From Acidimicrobiales bacterium (GTDB lineage Bacteria > Actinomycetota > Acidimicrobiia > Acidimicrobiales > Iamiaceae): a stretch of DNA of 64,000 bases. The position numbers were made by a program, and so were the translations under genes. This document shows, piece by piece, positions 50,661 to 58,020 of this stretch. Position 1 is the stretch's first letter. Each line of letters starts with the position of its first letter. The stretch is taken from positions 124,001 to 188,000 of the forward strand of contig JAODBM010000002.1 in NCBI GenBank assembly GCA_025463985.1, read 5' to 3'. The notes below the pieces were generated by a model. The model saw only the letters and a list, made by a program, of their open reading frames with translations, was not told the origin of the DNA and searched no databases.

Positions 50661-52232
50661 TCAGGGTGTGGTGGCCGGGGGGACGCGGGCCCGCAGCACG
50701 TCCTTCATCACCTTGCCAGTGGCGTTCAGCGGCAGCTCGTCGACCAGCTCGATCGCCCGGGGCACCTTGTAGTTGGCCATCTGGGCGCGGCTCCACTCGC
50801 TGATGTCGGGACCGGTCGTGGCGGCGCCGGCGCGGACGACGACGAACGCCATGCCCACCTCGCCGAGCCGCGCGTCGGGGACGCCGATCACCGAGGCCTG
50901 GTGGATGTCGGGGTGTCGAAGCAGGGCGTTCTCGATCTCGGCGGGGTACGCGTTGAAGCCGCCGACGATGAACATGTCCTTCGACCGGCCGACGATCTGC
51001 AGGCAGCCGGCGTCGGTCAGCACGCCGAGGTCGCCCGTCCGCAGCCAGCCGTCCTCCGACAGCGCCTGGGCCGTCGCCTCGGGGTCGTCGAGGTAGTGCG
51101 ACATGATGCTGCCGCCACGGAGCAGGATCTCGCCCGGCTCCCCCGCTGGCACCTCCGCGCCGTCGCCGTCGACGATGCGCAGCTCGAATCCCGGGCGGGG
51201 CCGACCGACGGTGGTGGCGATCGTCTCGACGTCGTCGCCCAGCGAGGTCGCCGCCGCCGTGCCGCCCTCGGTGAGGCCGTAGCCGGTGATGATCGTGGGG
51301 AACGGCAGCTCGTCGACCACCCGCCGGATCAGCTCGACCGGGATGTCGGCGGCGCCGGTCACCGCGACCCGCAGGCTCGACAGGTCGTGGCGGCCGCGGT
51401 CGGGGTGATCGAGGATCGACTGGTAGAGCGTGGGCGCCCCCGGCAGCACGGTCACCTGCTCGGCCGCGACCCGCGCCAGCACGCGGTCGACGTCGAACAC
51501 CGCTTCGGGGAGCATCGTGGCGCCGGCCGCGACCGACGCGAGGATCCCGGCCTTCAACCCGAACATGTGGAAGTACGGGTTGACCATGAGGTACCGGTCG
51601 CCGGCGGCGAGGCCGGTCATCGCCACCCAGTCGGTGGCGACGCGCAGCGTGCTGCCATGGGTCTGCACGACGCCCTTCGGCACGCCCGTGGTGCCCGACG
51701 TGAACAGGATGTCGGAGACGTCGTCGGTGCTCACGGCGGTGCTGCGGCGGCCCGCCTCGAGGCAGGCCTCGTCGGTCGCCTGCGCCAGGAAGCCGCTCCA
51801 CGACGACGTCCCGAACGGCGCCGGGCCGCGGGCGATCACGATGGTCCGGAGGTCGGGCAGCTTGACCCCGCTCGCCCGCAGCATCGCGACGTAGTCGGTG
51901 CCGAGGAAGTCGGTGACCGTCACGAGCGTCGTGACGCGGCTCCGGGCCAGGATCTCCGCCGCCTCGGCGCCCTTGAACCGCGTGTTCACGGGCACGAGCT
52001 CCGCGCCCGCCTCGAACAGGCCGAGCAGGGCCACGATCCACTCGGCGCTGTTGAACGCCCAGATGCCGACGCGGTCCCCGCGTTCGACCCCCGACGCGAC
52101 GAGGGCGGCACCGAAGCGCTGGGCCTGGTCGAGCAGCTCGGCGTACGTGAGCCGGGTGTCGCCGTCGACGACCGCGAGCCGGTCGCCGTACCGGTCGACG
52201 GTCGCGGCGACCAACGCCGGCACCGTGGTCAA
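50661..52232 (-). CDS. AMP-dependent acyl-CoA synthetase
   Basis: 523 aa. The TTG at 52232 overlaps the upstream TGA (TTGA) and is my preferred start; GTG 52223 is the alternative. Motifs: ILFTSGTTGVPKGVVQTH (A3), TGYGLTEGGTAAA (A5), EDGWLRTGDLGVLTDAGCLQIVGRSKDMFIVGGFNAYPAEIE (A7-A8), LPLNATGKVMKDVLR (A10 Lys). FadD3-like in general layout (about 520 aa). It is coupled to the amidohydrolase gene upstream, so it likely activates the product of that enzyme. Confidence 0.9.
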   Translation of the reverse strand: MTTVPALVAATVDRYGDRLAVVDGDTRLTYAELLDQAQRFGAALVASGVERGDRVGIWAFNSAEWIVALLGLFEAGAELVPVNTRFKGAEAAEILARSRVTTLVTVTDFLGTDYVAMLRASGVKLPDLRTIVIARGPAPFGTSSWSGFLAQATDEACLEAGRRSTAVSTDDVSDILFTSGTTGVPKGVVQTHGSTLRVATDWVAMTGLAAGDRYLMVNPYFHMFGLKAGILASVAAGATMLPEAVFDVDRVLARVAAEQVTVLPGAPTLYQSILDHPDRGRHDLSSLRVAVTGAADIPVELIRRVVDELPFPTIITGYGLTEGGTAAATSLGDDVETIATTVGRPRPGFELRIVDGDGAEVPAGEPGEILLRGGSIMSHYLDDPEATAQALSEDGWLRTGDLGVLTDAGCLQIVGRSKDMFIVGGFNAYPAEIENALLRHPDIHQASVIGVPDARLGEVGMAFVVVRAGAATTGPDISEWSRAQMANYKVPRAIELVDELPLNATGKVMKDVLRARVPPATTP

Positions 52233-53425
52233 CGCAGGACCTTGTCCTCGATGTTCATCAGCCGGGCCAGGTTGCCGCCCATGATCTTGCGGACGGACTC
52301 CTCGTCGACGCCCTCGAGCTCGTCGACGTAGCTCGCCGGGTCCGCGAGCCCCTCGGGGTGCGGGTAGTCGGAGCCGAAGAGCACGCGGTCGACCCCGATC
52401 AGCTCGGCCAGCGCGCCGAGGTCCTCCTCCCAGAACGGGCTGACGTGGATCTGGCGCGTGAACACCTCGACCGGGTTCTCGAGGAAGTCCTGCGGCATCT
52501 TCTTGTGGACGTCGGCGAGGTTCTTCAGGAGCGGCTCGACCCAGCTGCTGCCGTTCTCGACCACGGCGACCTTGAGGTCCGGGAAGCGGGACAGCGCGCC
52601 GTGGCAGATGAGCGCGCCGCAGGCATCTTCGACCGGCCGCCACGACGAGAGCATCCGGAACGCCTGGGGCTCGAACGGCAGCATCTCGCTGCCGTTGCCC
52701 ATCCAGTCGTTGGTGTAGCGCTCGTAGCCGCTGTCGGAGGAGTGCATGGCCACGAGCACGTCGTGCTCGACGACCTTCTGCCAGAACGGGTCGAACTCCG
52801 GCAGGCCGAACGAGCGGGGCCCGCGCCAGCCGGGCACGGGCGCCGGCCGGATCAGCACCGCCTTGGCCCCGCGCTCCACGACCCACTCGAGCTCCTCGAT
52901 GGCCTTCTCGACGATCGGCAGGGTGATGACCGGCGTCGCGAAGATCCGGTGCTCGTAGTCGAACTGCCAGGTCTCGTACATCCACTCGTTCAGGGCGTGG
53001 ACCACGACGTGGATGAGGTCGGGATCGTCCCGCAGGCGCTCCTCGAGCAGGCTGGCGAGCGTCGGGAACATCAGGCACCGGTCGATGCCCTGCTCGTCCA
53101 TGAGCTCGACGCGGGGCGCCGGCTCGCGGAAGGCGGGGATGGCGCGCATCGGCTCGCCGAAGATCTCGCGGCGGCTCTTGCCCTCCGGGTTGCCCTTGCG
53201 GAAGTAGTCCTCTTGCGCACCTGGGCGGGCGACCACGTCGAACGTGGGGTTCGGGATGTACTCGCTGATCTGGCCCCGGACGACGATCTTCGTGCGGCCG
53301 CGCACGTCGACGTAGTCGATGGCCCGCTTGTGCCGCTCAGGCAGGAACTTCGTGAGCGCGTCGCGCGTCTCGTAGAGGTGGTTGTCGGCGTCGAACACCG
53401 GGATAGCGAGAGCAGGCTTCGACAT
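52229..53425 (-). CDS. Amidohydrolase family 2 protein
   Basis: 398 aa from ATG 53425; AAAGAGGGTCCG precedes it. Metal-site motifs: IPVFDADNHLYE (D-x-N-H variant of the N-terminal motif), VLVAMHSSDSGYE, AVVENGSSWVEPLLKNL, LFGSDYPHPEGLADP. It resembles the protein at 25700 at family level but belongs to a different branch (ADNHLYE instead of VDDHLIE). It probably hydrolyses or decarboxylates a catabolic intermediate. Preceded by an operator-like site. Confidence 0.88.
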   Translation of the reverse strand: MSKPALAIPVFDADNHLYETRDALTKFLPERHKRAIDYVDVRGRTKIVVRGQISEYIPNPTFDVVARPGAQEDYFRKGNPEGKSRREIFGEPMRAIPAFREPAPRVELMDEQGIDRCLMFPTLASLLEERLRDDPDLIHVVVHALNEWMYETWQFDYEHRIFATPVITLPIVEKAIEELEWVVERGAKAVLIRPAPVPGWRGPRSFGLPEFDPFWQKVVEHDVLVAMHSSDSGYERYTNDWMGNGSEMLPFEPQAFRMLSSWRPVEDACGALICHGALSRFPDLKVAVVENGSSWVEPLLKNLADVHKKMPQDFLENPVEVFTRQIHVSPFWEEDLGALAELIGVDRVLFGSDYPHPEGLADPASYVDELEGVDEESVRKIMGGNLARLMNIEDKVLR

Positions 53426-53446
53426 CGGACCCTCTTTCATCGTGCG

Positions 53447-53470
53447 GTTCTGGATGAGAACGACATTATC
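53447..53470. promoter_or_regulatory. Operator-like site and overlapping inverted repeat
   Basis: GAGAACGACATTATC (53456-53470) belongs to the GAGAAY-N3-RTTNTC family. It overlaps GTTCT-GGATG-AGAAC (53447-53461), a perfect inverted repeat. On the minus strand GATAAT gives a -10 box inside the site. A further perfect palindrome, ATGAA-GAG-TTCAT, lies at 53475-53487. Confidence 0.55.
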
Positions 53471-53517
53471 GCCAATGAAGAGTTCATGTGCAGCCAGTTG
53501 GCCGACGGTCCGCCTGA

Positions 53518-54471
53518 TCAGGCGGAGGTCGCCAGCGACGCCAAGAGCTCGCGCGTGCGCTTCGACGAGGCGACCAGCTCGTCGCGACCCTGGCCGATCG
53601 GCACGACGCGGACGGAGACGTCGGTGACGCCGGCGTCGGCGAAGGACTGCAGCCGCTTCTCGATCGTGGCTTCGCTGCCGGCGGCGAGGATGTCGCCGAC
53701 CTGGCGAGCGTCGCCGTGCTCGAGCAGCTTCTGGTAGTTGGGCGACACCTCTGCCTCGGAGAGGATGCGGTTCGTCCGCGCGACCGCGAGGTCGATCTCG
53801 TCGTCGCCGCAGAGGCACACGGGGACGCCGGCGACGACCCGCGGTGCCGGCCGCCCCGCCGCCGCGGCGGCCTTGGTCAGCGTTGGGACCACGTGGCTCC
53901 CGATGGCCCGCTCGTCGGCCATCCAGAGGATGGTGCCGTCGGTGCGCTCGCCGCAGAGCTGGAGCATGCGCGGCCCGAGCGCGGCCAGCAGGATCGGCGT
54001 CGGCGTGATGTCGGTGATGTCGAGCGGGTTGTGCACCCGGAAGAGGTCGTTCTCAACGTCCACCATGCCCGGCCCGCGGAAGGCCTGCTCGAGCACGTCG
54101 AGGTGGGCCCGCATCGTCGGGACGGGGCGCTCGTAGGGCAGGCCGAGCATCTCGTCGATGATCCAGTGGTGCGAGACGCCGAGTCCGAGCGAGAGCCGGC
54201 CGCCGCAGACGGCCTGGACCGACAGCGCCTGTTGGGCCAACGCGATGGGGTGCCGGGGCTGCACGGGCACGACGGCGGTGCCGATCTCGATGCGCGACGT
54301 GGCGAGCCCGACGATGGTGGCGGCGGTCAAGGCGTCGAGCTCGTCGGGGATCTGGGGGATCCACACCGTCGAGAGGCCGGCGTCCTCGGCCCAGCACGCG
54401 TCGGCGCGCAGGCGGTCGATCTTGGTTGCGTAGCGGCCCCGCTCCGGACCGACCATCAGGCCGATGCGCAT
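53518..54471 (-). CDS. LLM-class, F420-dependent-type oxidoreductase
   Basis: 317 aa from ATG 54471, preceded by GGAAGGGAGCTACCC. TIM-barrel luciferase-like features: CWAEDAGLSTVWIPQIPDELDALTAATIVGLATSRIEIGTAVVPVQPRHPIALAQQALSVQAV, then RLSLGLGVSHHWIIDEM and LAALGPRMLQLCGERTDGTILWMA. The size and SHH motif fit the F420-dependent branch common in actinobacteria rather than the FMN-dependent class II enzyme at 24330. Single gene, divergent from ALDH. Confidence 0.88.
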   Translation of the reverse strand: MRIGLMVGPERGRYATKIDRLRADACWAEDAGLSTVWIPQIPDELDALTAATIVGLATSRIEIGTAVVPVQPRHPIALAQQALSVQAVCGGRLSLGLGVSHHWIIDEMLGLPYERPVPTMRAHLDVLEQAFRGPGMVDVENDLFRVHNPLDITDITPTPILLAALGPRMLQLCGERTDGTILWMADERAIGSHVVPTLTKAAAAAGRPAPRVVAGVPVCLCGDDEIDLAVARTNRILSEAEVSPNYQKLLEHGDARQVGDILAAGSEATIEKRLQSFADAGVTDVSVRVVPIGQGRDELVASSKRTRELLASLATSA

Positions 54472-54493
54472 GGGTAGCTCCCTTCCAACAGGT

Positions 54494-54516
54494 GAGAACG
54501 TTCCTCTTCATATAGT
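54494..54516 (+). promoter_or_regulatory. Promoter of the ALDH operon with operator half-site
   Basis: TATAGT (54511-54516) is a strong -10 box 30 nt before GTG 54547. Eleven bases upstream, GAGAACGTTCCTC contains a perfect half of the cluster motif and the GAACGTTC palindrome. The region also serves the divergent LLM gene. Confidence 0.45.
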
Positions 54517-54546
54517 GTAGTGGCCGTTCCAGCGGGGAGGGGTTCC

Positions 54547-55998
54547 GTGACTGACGCAGGACGGTTGTTCATCGGGGGGGCGTGGACCGCGCCGAGCACC
54601 GACGAGGTCATCGAGGTCGTCTCGCCCCACACCGAAGAGGTCATCGCCACCGTCGCCGCCGCCGGCCCCGCCGACGTCGACCGGGCCGTCGCCGCCGCCC
54701 GCTCCGCCTACGACGATGGGCCGTGGCCGCGGCTCGATCCCGCCGAGCGGATCGACGCCGTCCGCCGGCTCGCCGGCCTCTACAAGGAGCGGAGGCGAGA
54801 GATGGCCCAGCTCATCACGGCCGAGATGGGATCACCGATCTCGTTCTCCAAGTTCTCGCAAGCCACGCTGCCGCTGCTGCTCCTCAACGCCTTCGCCGAC
54901 ATCGCCGAGGCGATGGAATGGGAGGAGCGCCGCGCCGGCGCCTTCGGGCAGGACATCCTCCTCTGCAAGGAGCCGACCGGCGTGGTGGCCGCCATCGTGC
55001 CGTGGAACATGCCGCAGTTCCTGCTCGTCGGGAAGCTCGCTCCGGCCCTTCTCGCCGGGTGCCCGATCGTGGTCAAGCCGTCGCCGGAGACCCCGCTCGA
55101 CGCCCTCCTGCTCGCCGAGCTCGTCGAGCAGGTCGGGCTGCCGCCCGGCGTGGTGAGCATCCTGCCCGCGGGACGCGAGGTCGGCCAGCACCTCGTCGCC
55201 CACGCCGGCGTCGACAAGGTGGCCTTCACCGGGTCCACCGCCGCGGGGCGAGATGTGGCCGCGGCCTGCGGCGCCGCGCTCAAGCGGGTGAGCCTGGAGC
55301 TCGGCGGCAAGTCGGCCGCCATCGTGCTCGACGACGCCGATCCGGCGGCGGTCGCCGCCGGCGTCCGCGTCGCCGGCCTCATGAACAGCGGGCAGGCGTG
55401 CGTCGCCCAGACCCGGGTCCTCGTGCCCAGCGCCCGCTACGGGGAGTTCGTCGATGCCTTGGCCGCGATGGTCGAGGAGCTGCCGGTCGGCGATCCGACC
55501 GAGGCCGCCACCGAGGTCGGCCCGCTCGTGGCCCGCCGGCAGCAGGAGCGCGTCCGCGGCTACATCGAGGAGGGCGAGCGCGAGGGTGCCCGCCTCGTGA
55601 CCGGTGGCAGCGACCTGCCGAAGGGCGTCGACCGAGGCTGGTACGTGCGCCCCACGTTGTTCGCCGACGTCGACAACCGGATGCGGATCGCCCGCGAGGA
55701 GATCTTCGGTCCGGTGCTCTCGGTCATCCCGTACGGCGACGACGCCGAGGCCGTCCGCATCGCCAACGACTCCGACTACGGGTTGTCGGGCTCGGTGTGG
55801 ACCGAGGACGTGGAGCGCGGCTTGGCGGTGGCGCGGGGCGTCCGCACCGGCTCGTTCGGCGTGAACCAGCCGTACTCGATGGACCCGGCCGCGCCGTTCG
55901 GCGGCATGAAGGCGAGCGGCATCGGCCGCGAGCTCGGCCGCGAGGGGCTCGAGGGCTACCTCGAGGTGAAGGCCATCTCGGTGGCCGCGGCGTCGTGA
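54547..55998 (+). CDS. Aldehyde dehydrogenase
   Basis: 483 aa from GTG 54547 with GGGGAGGGGTTCC; the track starts 9 codons earlier. Motifs: VAAIVPWNMPQF (oxyanion Asn), FTGSTAAGRDVAAACG (NAD binding), LELGGKSAAIVLDDAD (general-base Glu), MNSGQACVAQTRV (nucleophile Cys), EEIFGPVLSVIPY. It oxidises an aldehyde to the acid with NAD(P). First gene of the plus-strand operon with P450 and SDR: together these could turn a methyl or methylene group into a carboxylate. Confidence 0.94.
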   Translation: MTDAGRLFIGGAWTAPSTDEVIEVVSPHTEEVIATVAAAGPADVDRAVAAARSAYDDGPWPRLDPAERIDAVRRLAGLYKERRREMAQLITAEMGSPISFSKFSQATLPLLLLNAFADIAEAMEWEERRAGAFGQDILLCKEPTGVVAAIVPWNMPQFLLVGKLAPALLAGCPIVVKPSPETPLDALLLAELVEQVGLPPGVVSILPAGREVGQHLVAHAGVDKVAFTGSTAAGRDVAAACGAALKRVSLELGGKSAAIVLDDADPAAVAAGVRVAGLMNSGQACVAQTRVLVPSARYGEFVDALAAMVEELPVGDPTEAATEVGPLVARRQQERVRGYIEEGEREGARLVTGGSDLPKGVDRGWYVRPTLFADVDNRMRIAREEIFGPVLSVIPYGDDAEAVRIANDSDYGLSGSVWTEDVERGLAVARGVRTGSFGVNQPYSMDPAAPFGGMKASGIGRELGREGLEGYLEVKAISVAAAS

Positions 55999-56041
55999 CC
56001 GGCAGCATGTTCAGCGACAGCAGCTTCACAGGGGGACAGAG

Positions 56042-57241
56042 ATGAGCACGACCGACAGCGACGTCTACTACGACCCGTACGACTTCGACATCGACTCGGA
56101 CCCGTACCCCATCTGGAAGCGCCTCCGCGACGAGCGACCGCTCTACTACAACGAGCGCTACGACTTCTACGCCGTCAGCCGGTTCGACGACGTCGAGCGG
56201 GCCCTCGTGGAACCCGAGACGTACAGCTCGGCGAAGGGCACCCTCCTGGAGCTGATCAGGAGCGGAATGCAGATCCCGCCCGGCTCGATCATCTTCGAGG
56301 ACCCGCCCGGCCACACGCTGCACCGCGGGCTCCTCTCGCGTGTGTTCACGCCGCGCAAGATGGCCGCCATCGAGCCCAAGGTCCGCGAGTTCTGCGCCGC
56401 CAGCCTCGACCCGCTCATCGGGACCGGCGGGTTCGACTTCATCGCCGATCTCGGTGCCCAGATGCCCATGCGCACCATCGGCATGCTCCTCGGCATCCCC
56501 GAGCAGGACCAGGAGGCCCTGCGCGATCAGATCGACGAGGGCCTGCGGCTCGAGGACGGCACCATGCCCGAGTGGGACCAGGAGCAGCTGTCCGACTCGG
56601 GAGCCGCGTTCGCGGAGTACATCGACTGGCGGGCCGAGCATCCCTCCGACGACCTCATGACCGAGCTGCTCCAAGCCGATTTCGAGGACGCGACCGGCAC
56701 CATGCGGCGCCTCGACCGCGCCGAGGTCCTCAACTACGTGAACCTCATCGCCGCCGCCGGCAACGAGACCACCACCCGCCTCATCGGTTGGATGGGCAAG
56801 GTGCTCGCCGAGCACCCGGACCAGCGGGCCGAGGTGGCCGAGAACCGGGACCTCGTGCCGGCGGTCGTCGAGGAGGTGCTGCGCTTCGAGGCACCGTCGC
56901 CCGTGCAGGGCCGGTACATGACCGCCGACGTCGAGCACCACGGCCAGGTCGTGCCGGCCGGCAGCGTCGTGATCCTGCTGAACGGCTCGGCCAACCGGGA
57001 CGAGCGGCGGTTCCCGGACGGCGACCGCTTCGACATCCACCGCAAGGTCGGCCACCACCTGAGCTTCGGCTACGGCATCCACTTCTGCCTTGGCGCGAGC
57101 CTCGCCCGGCTGGAGGGGCGCGTGGCCCTCGACGAGGTGCTCAAGCGCTTCCCGACCTGGGAGGTCGACGCGGACAACGCCAAGCAGGCGCGCACCTCGA
57201 CCGTGCGCGGCTGGGAGTGCCTGCCGGTCTTCACGTCCTAA
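56042..57241 (+). CDS. Cytochrome P450
   Basis: 399 aa; GGGGGACAG precedes the ATG. I-helix AAAGNETTTRLIG, ExxR in VEEVLRFEAPSP, haem loop FGYGIHFCLGASLARLEGR. The gap to ALDH is 43 nt and to SDR 26 nt, so they are cotranscribed. The family pattern resembles actinobacterial P450s acting on terpenes, sterols or fatty acids; the substrate is unknown. Electron partners are not adjacent. Confidence 0.94.
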   Translation: MSTTDSDVYYDPYDFDIDSDPYPIWKRLRDERPLYYNERYDFYAVSRFDDVERALVEPETYSSAKGTLLELIRSGMQIPPGSIIFEDPPGHTLHRGLLSRVFTPRKMAAIEPKVREFCAASLDPLIGTGGFDFIADLGAQMPMRTIGMLLGIPEQDQEALRDQIDEGLRLEDGTMPEWDQEQLSDSGAAFAEYIDWRAEHPSDDLMTELLQADFEDATGTMRRLDRAEVLNYVNLIAAAGNETTTRLIGWMGKVLAEHPDQRAEVAENRDLVPAVVEEVLRFEAPSPVQGRYMTADVEHHGQVVPAGSVVILLNGSANRDERRFPDGDRFDIHRKVGHHLSFGYGIHFCLGASLARLEGRVALDEVLKRFPTWEVDADNAKQARTSTVRGWECLPVFTS

Positions 57242-57267
57242 TACGCACGGCGAACAAGGGGATCAAG

Positions 57268-58020
57268 ATGAGAGCAGTCGTGGTGGGAGCGTCGAGCGGC
57301 CTGGGCCGCTGCATCGCGGTCGGGCTCGGGCAGCGGGGGGCTGAGGTCGCGCTGATGGCGCGCCGAGTCGACCGCTTGGTCGACGCGGCGAAGGATGCCG
57401 GTCCGGGCTCGCTGGCGATCGCGTGCGACGTCACCGACACCGCGTCGTGCCGGTCGGCGATCGACGAGGCCGCGGCGGGGCTCGGCGGCATCGACGCCCT
57501 CGTCTACGCCGCGGGCGTCGGGTCGCTCGTGCGCCTGGTCGACACCGACGCCGACACGTGGCGCCAGACGTTCGACACGAACGTCATGGGTGCGTCTCTG
57601 ATCACGGCGGCCGCCCTCCCCCACCTCGCCGCTTCGAGCGGCGCCGCGGCCTACCTGTCCTCGGTGAGCGCGTCGATGACGCCGCCATGGCCGGGCCTCG
57701 GCGCCTACGCGGTCACCAAGGCGGCGCTCGACAAGCTCGTGGAGGCGTGGCGCAACGAGCACTCGGGCGTCGGGTTCACGCGGGTGGTCGTGGGCGACTG
57801 TGGCGGGGGCGCGGCGGGCGTCAGCGAGTTCAACGTCGGCTGGGACGGCGAGCTGGCCGCCGAGGTGGTGCCGACCTGGATCGCCCGGCGCTACCTCAGC
57901 GGGTCGCTGGTGGAGGTCGACGAGCTCGTCAACGTCATCGACACGGTCCTGCGGTGCGGCGCCAGCGCCAGCATCCCGTCGGTCGCCGTGGTCCCCCGCC
58001 CGCCGGAGGAGGCCAGGTGA
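57268..58020 (+). CDS. Short-chain dehydrogenase/reductase, atypical
   Basis: 250 aa from ATG 57268 with AAGGGGATCAAG upstream. VVVGASSGLGRCIAVGLGQRGAEV is the cofactor site (GxxxGxG), LVYAAGVG replaces NNAG, catalytic Ser in YLSSVSASMTPP and Tyr-x3-Lys in YAVTKAALDK. The C-terminal half after the active site is short and unusual (GDCGGGAAGVSEFNVGW). It likely oxidises the alcohol made by the P450. GTGA overlap with the transporter gene. Confidence 0.88.
   Translation: MRAVVVGASSGLGRCIAVGLGQRGAEVALMARRVDRLVDAAKDAGPGSLAIACDVTDTASCRSAIDEAAAGLGGIDALVYAAGVGSLVRLVDTDADTWRQTFDTNVMGASLITAAALPHLAASSGAAAYLSSVSASMTPPWPGLGAYAVTKAALDKLVEAWRNEHSGVGFTRVVVGDCGGGAAGVSEFNVGWDGELAAEVVPTWIARRYLSGSLVEVDELVNVIDTVLRCGASASIPSVAVVPRPPEEAR

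Noticed and set aside
18696-57241. Cholesterol/steroid degradation cluster
   Set aside because: Ltp-like, FadE-like, KshB-like and P450 proteins are suggestive, but no KstD, HsaC-type ring-cleavage enzyme or mce genes are present and the operator motif is not KstR-like. Kept only as one possible substrate class.
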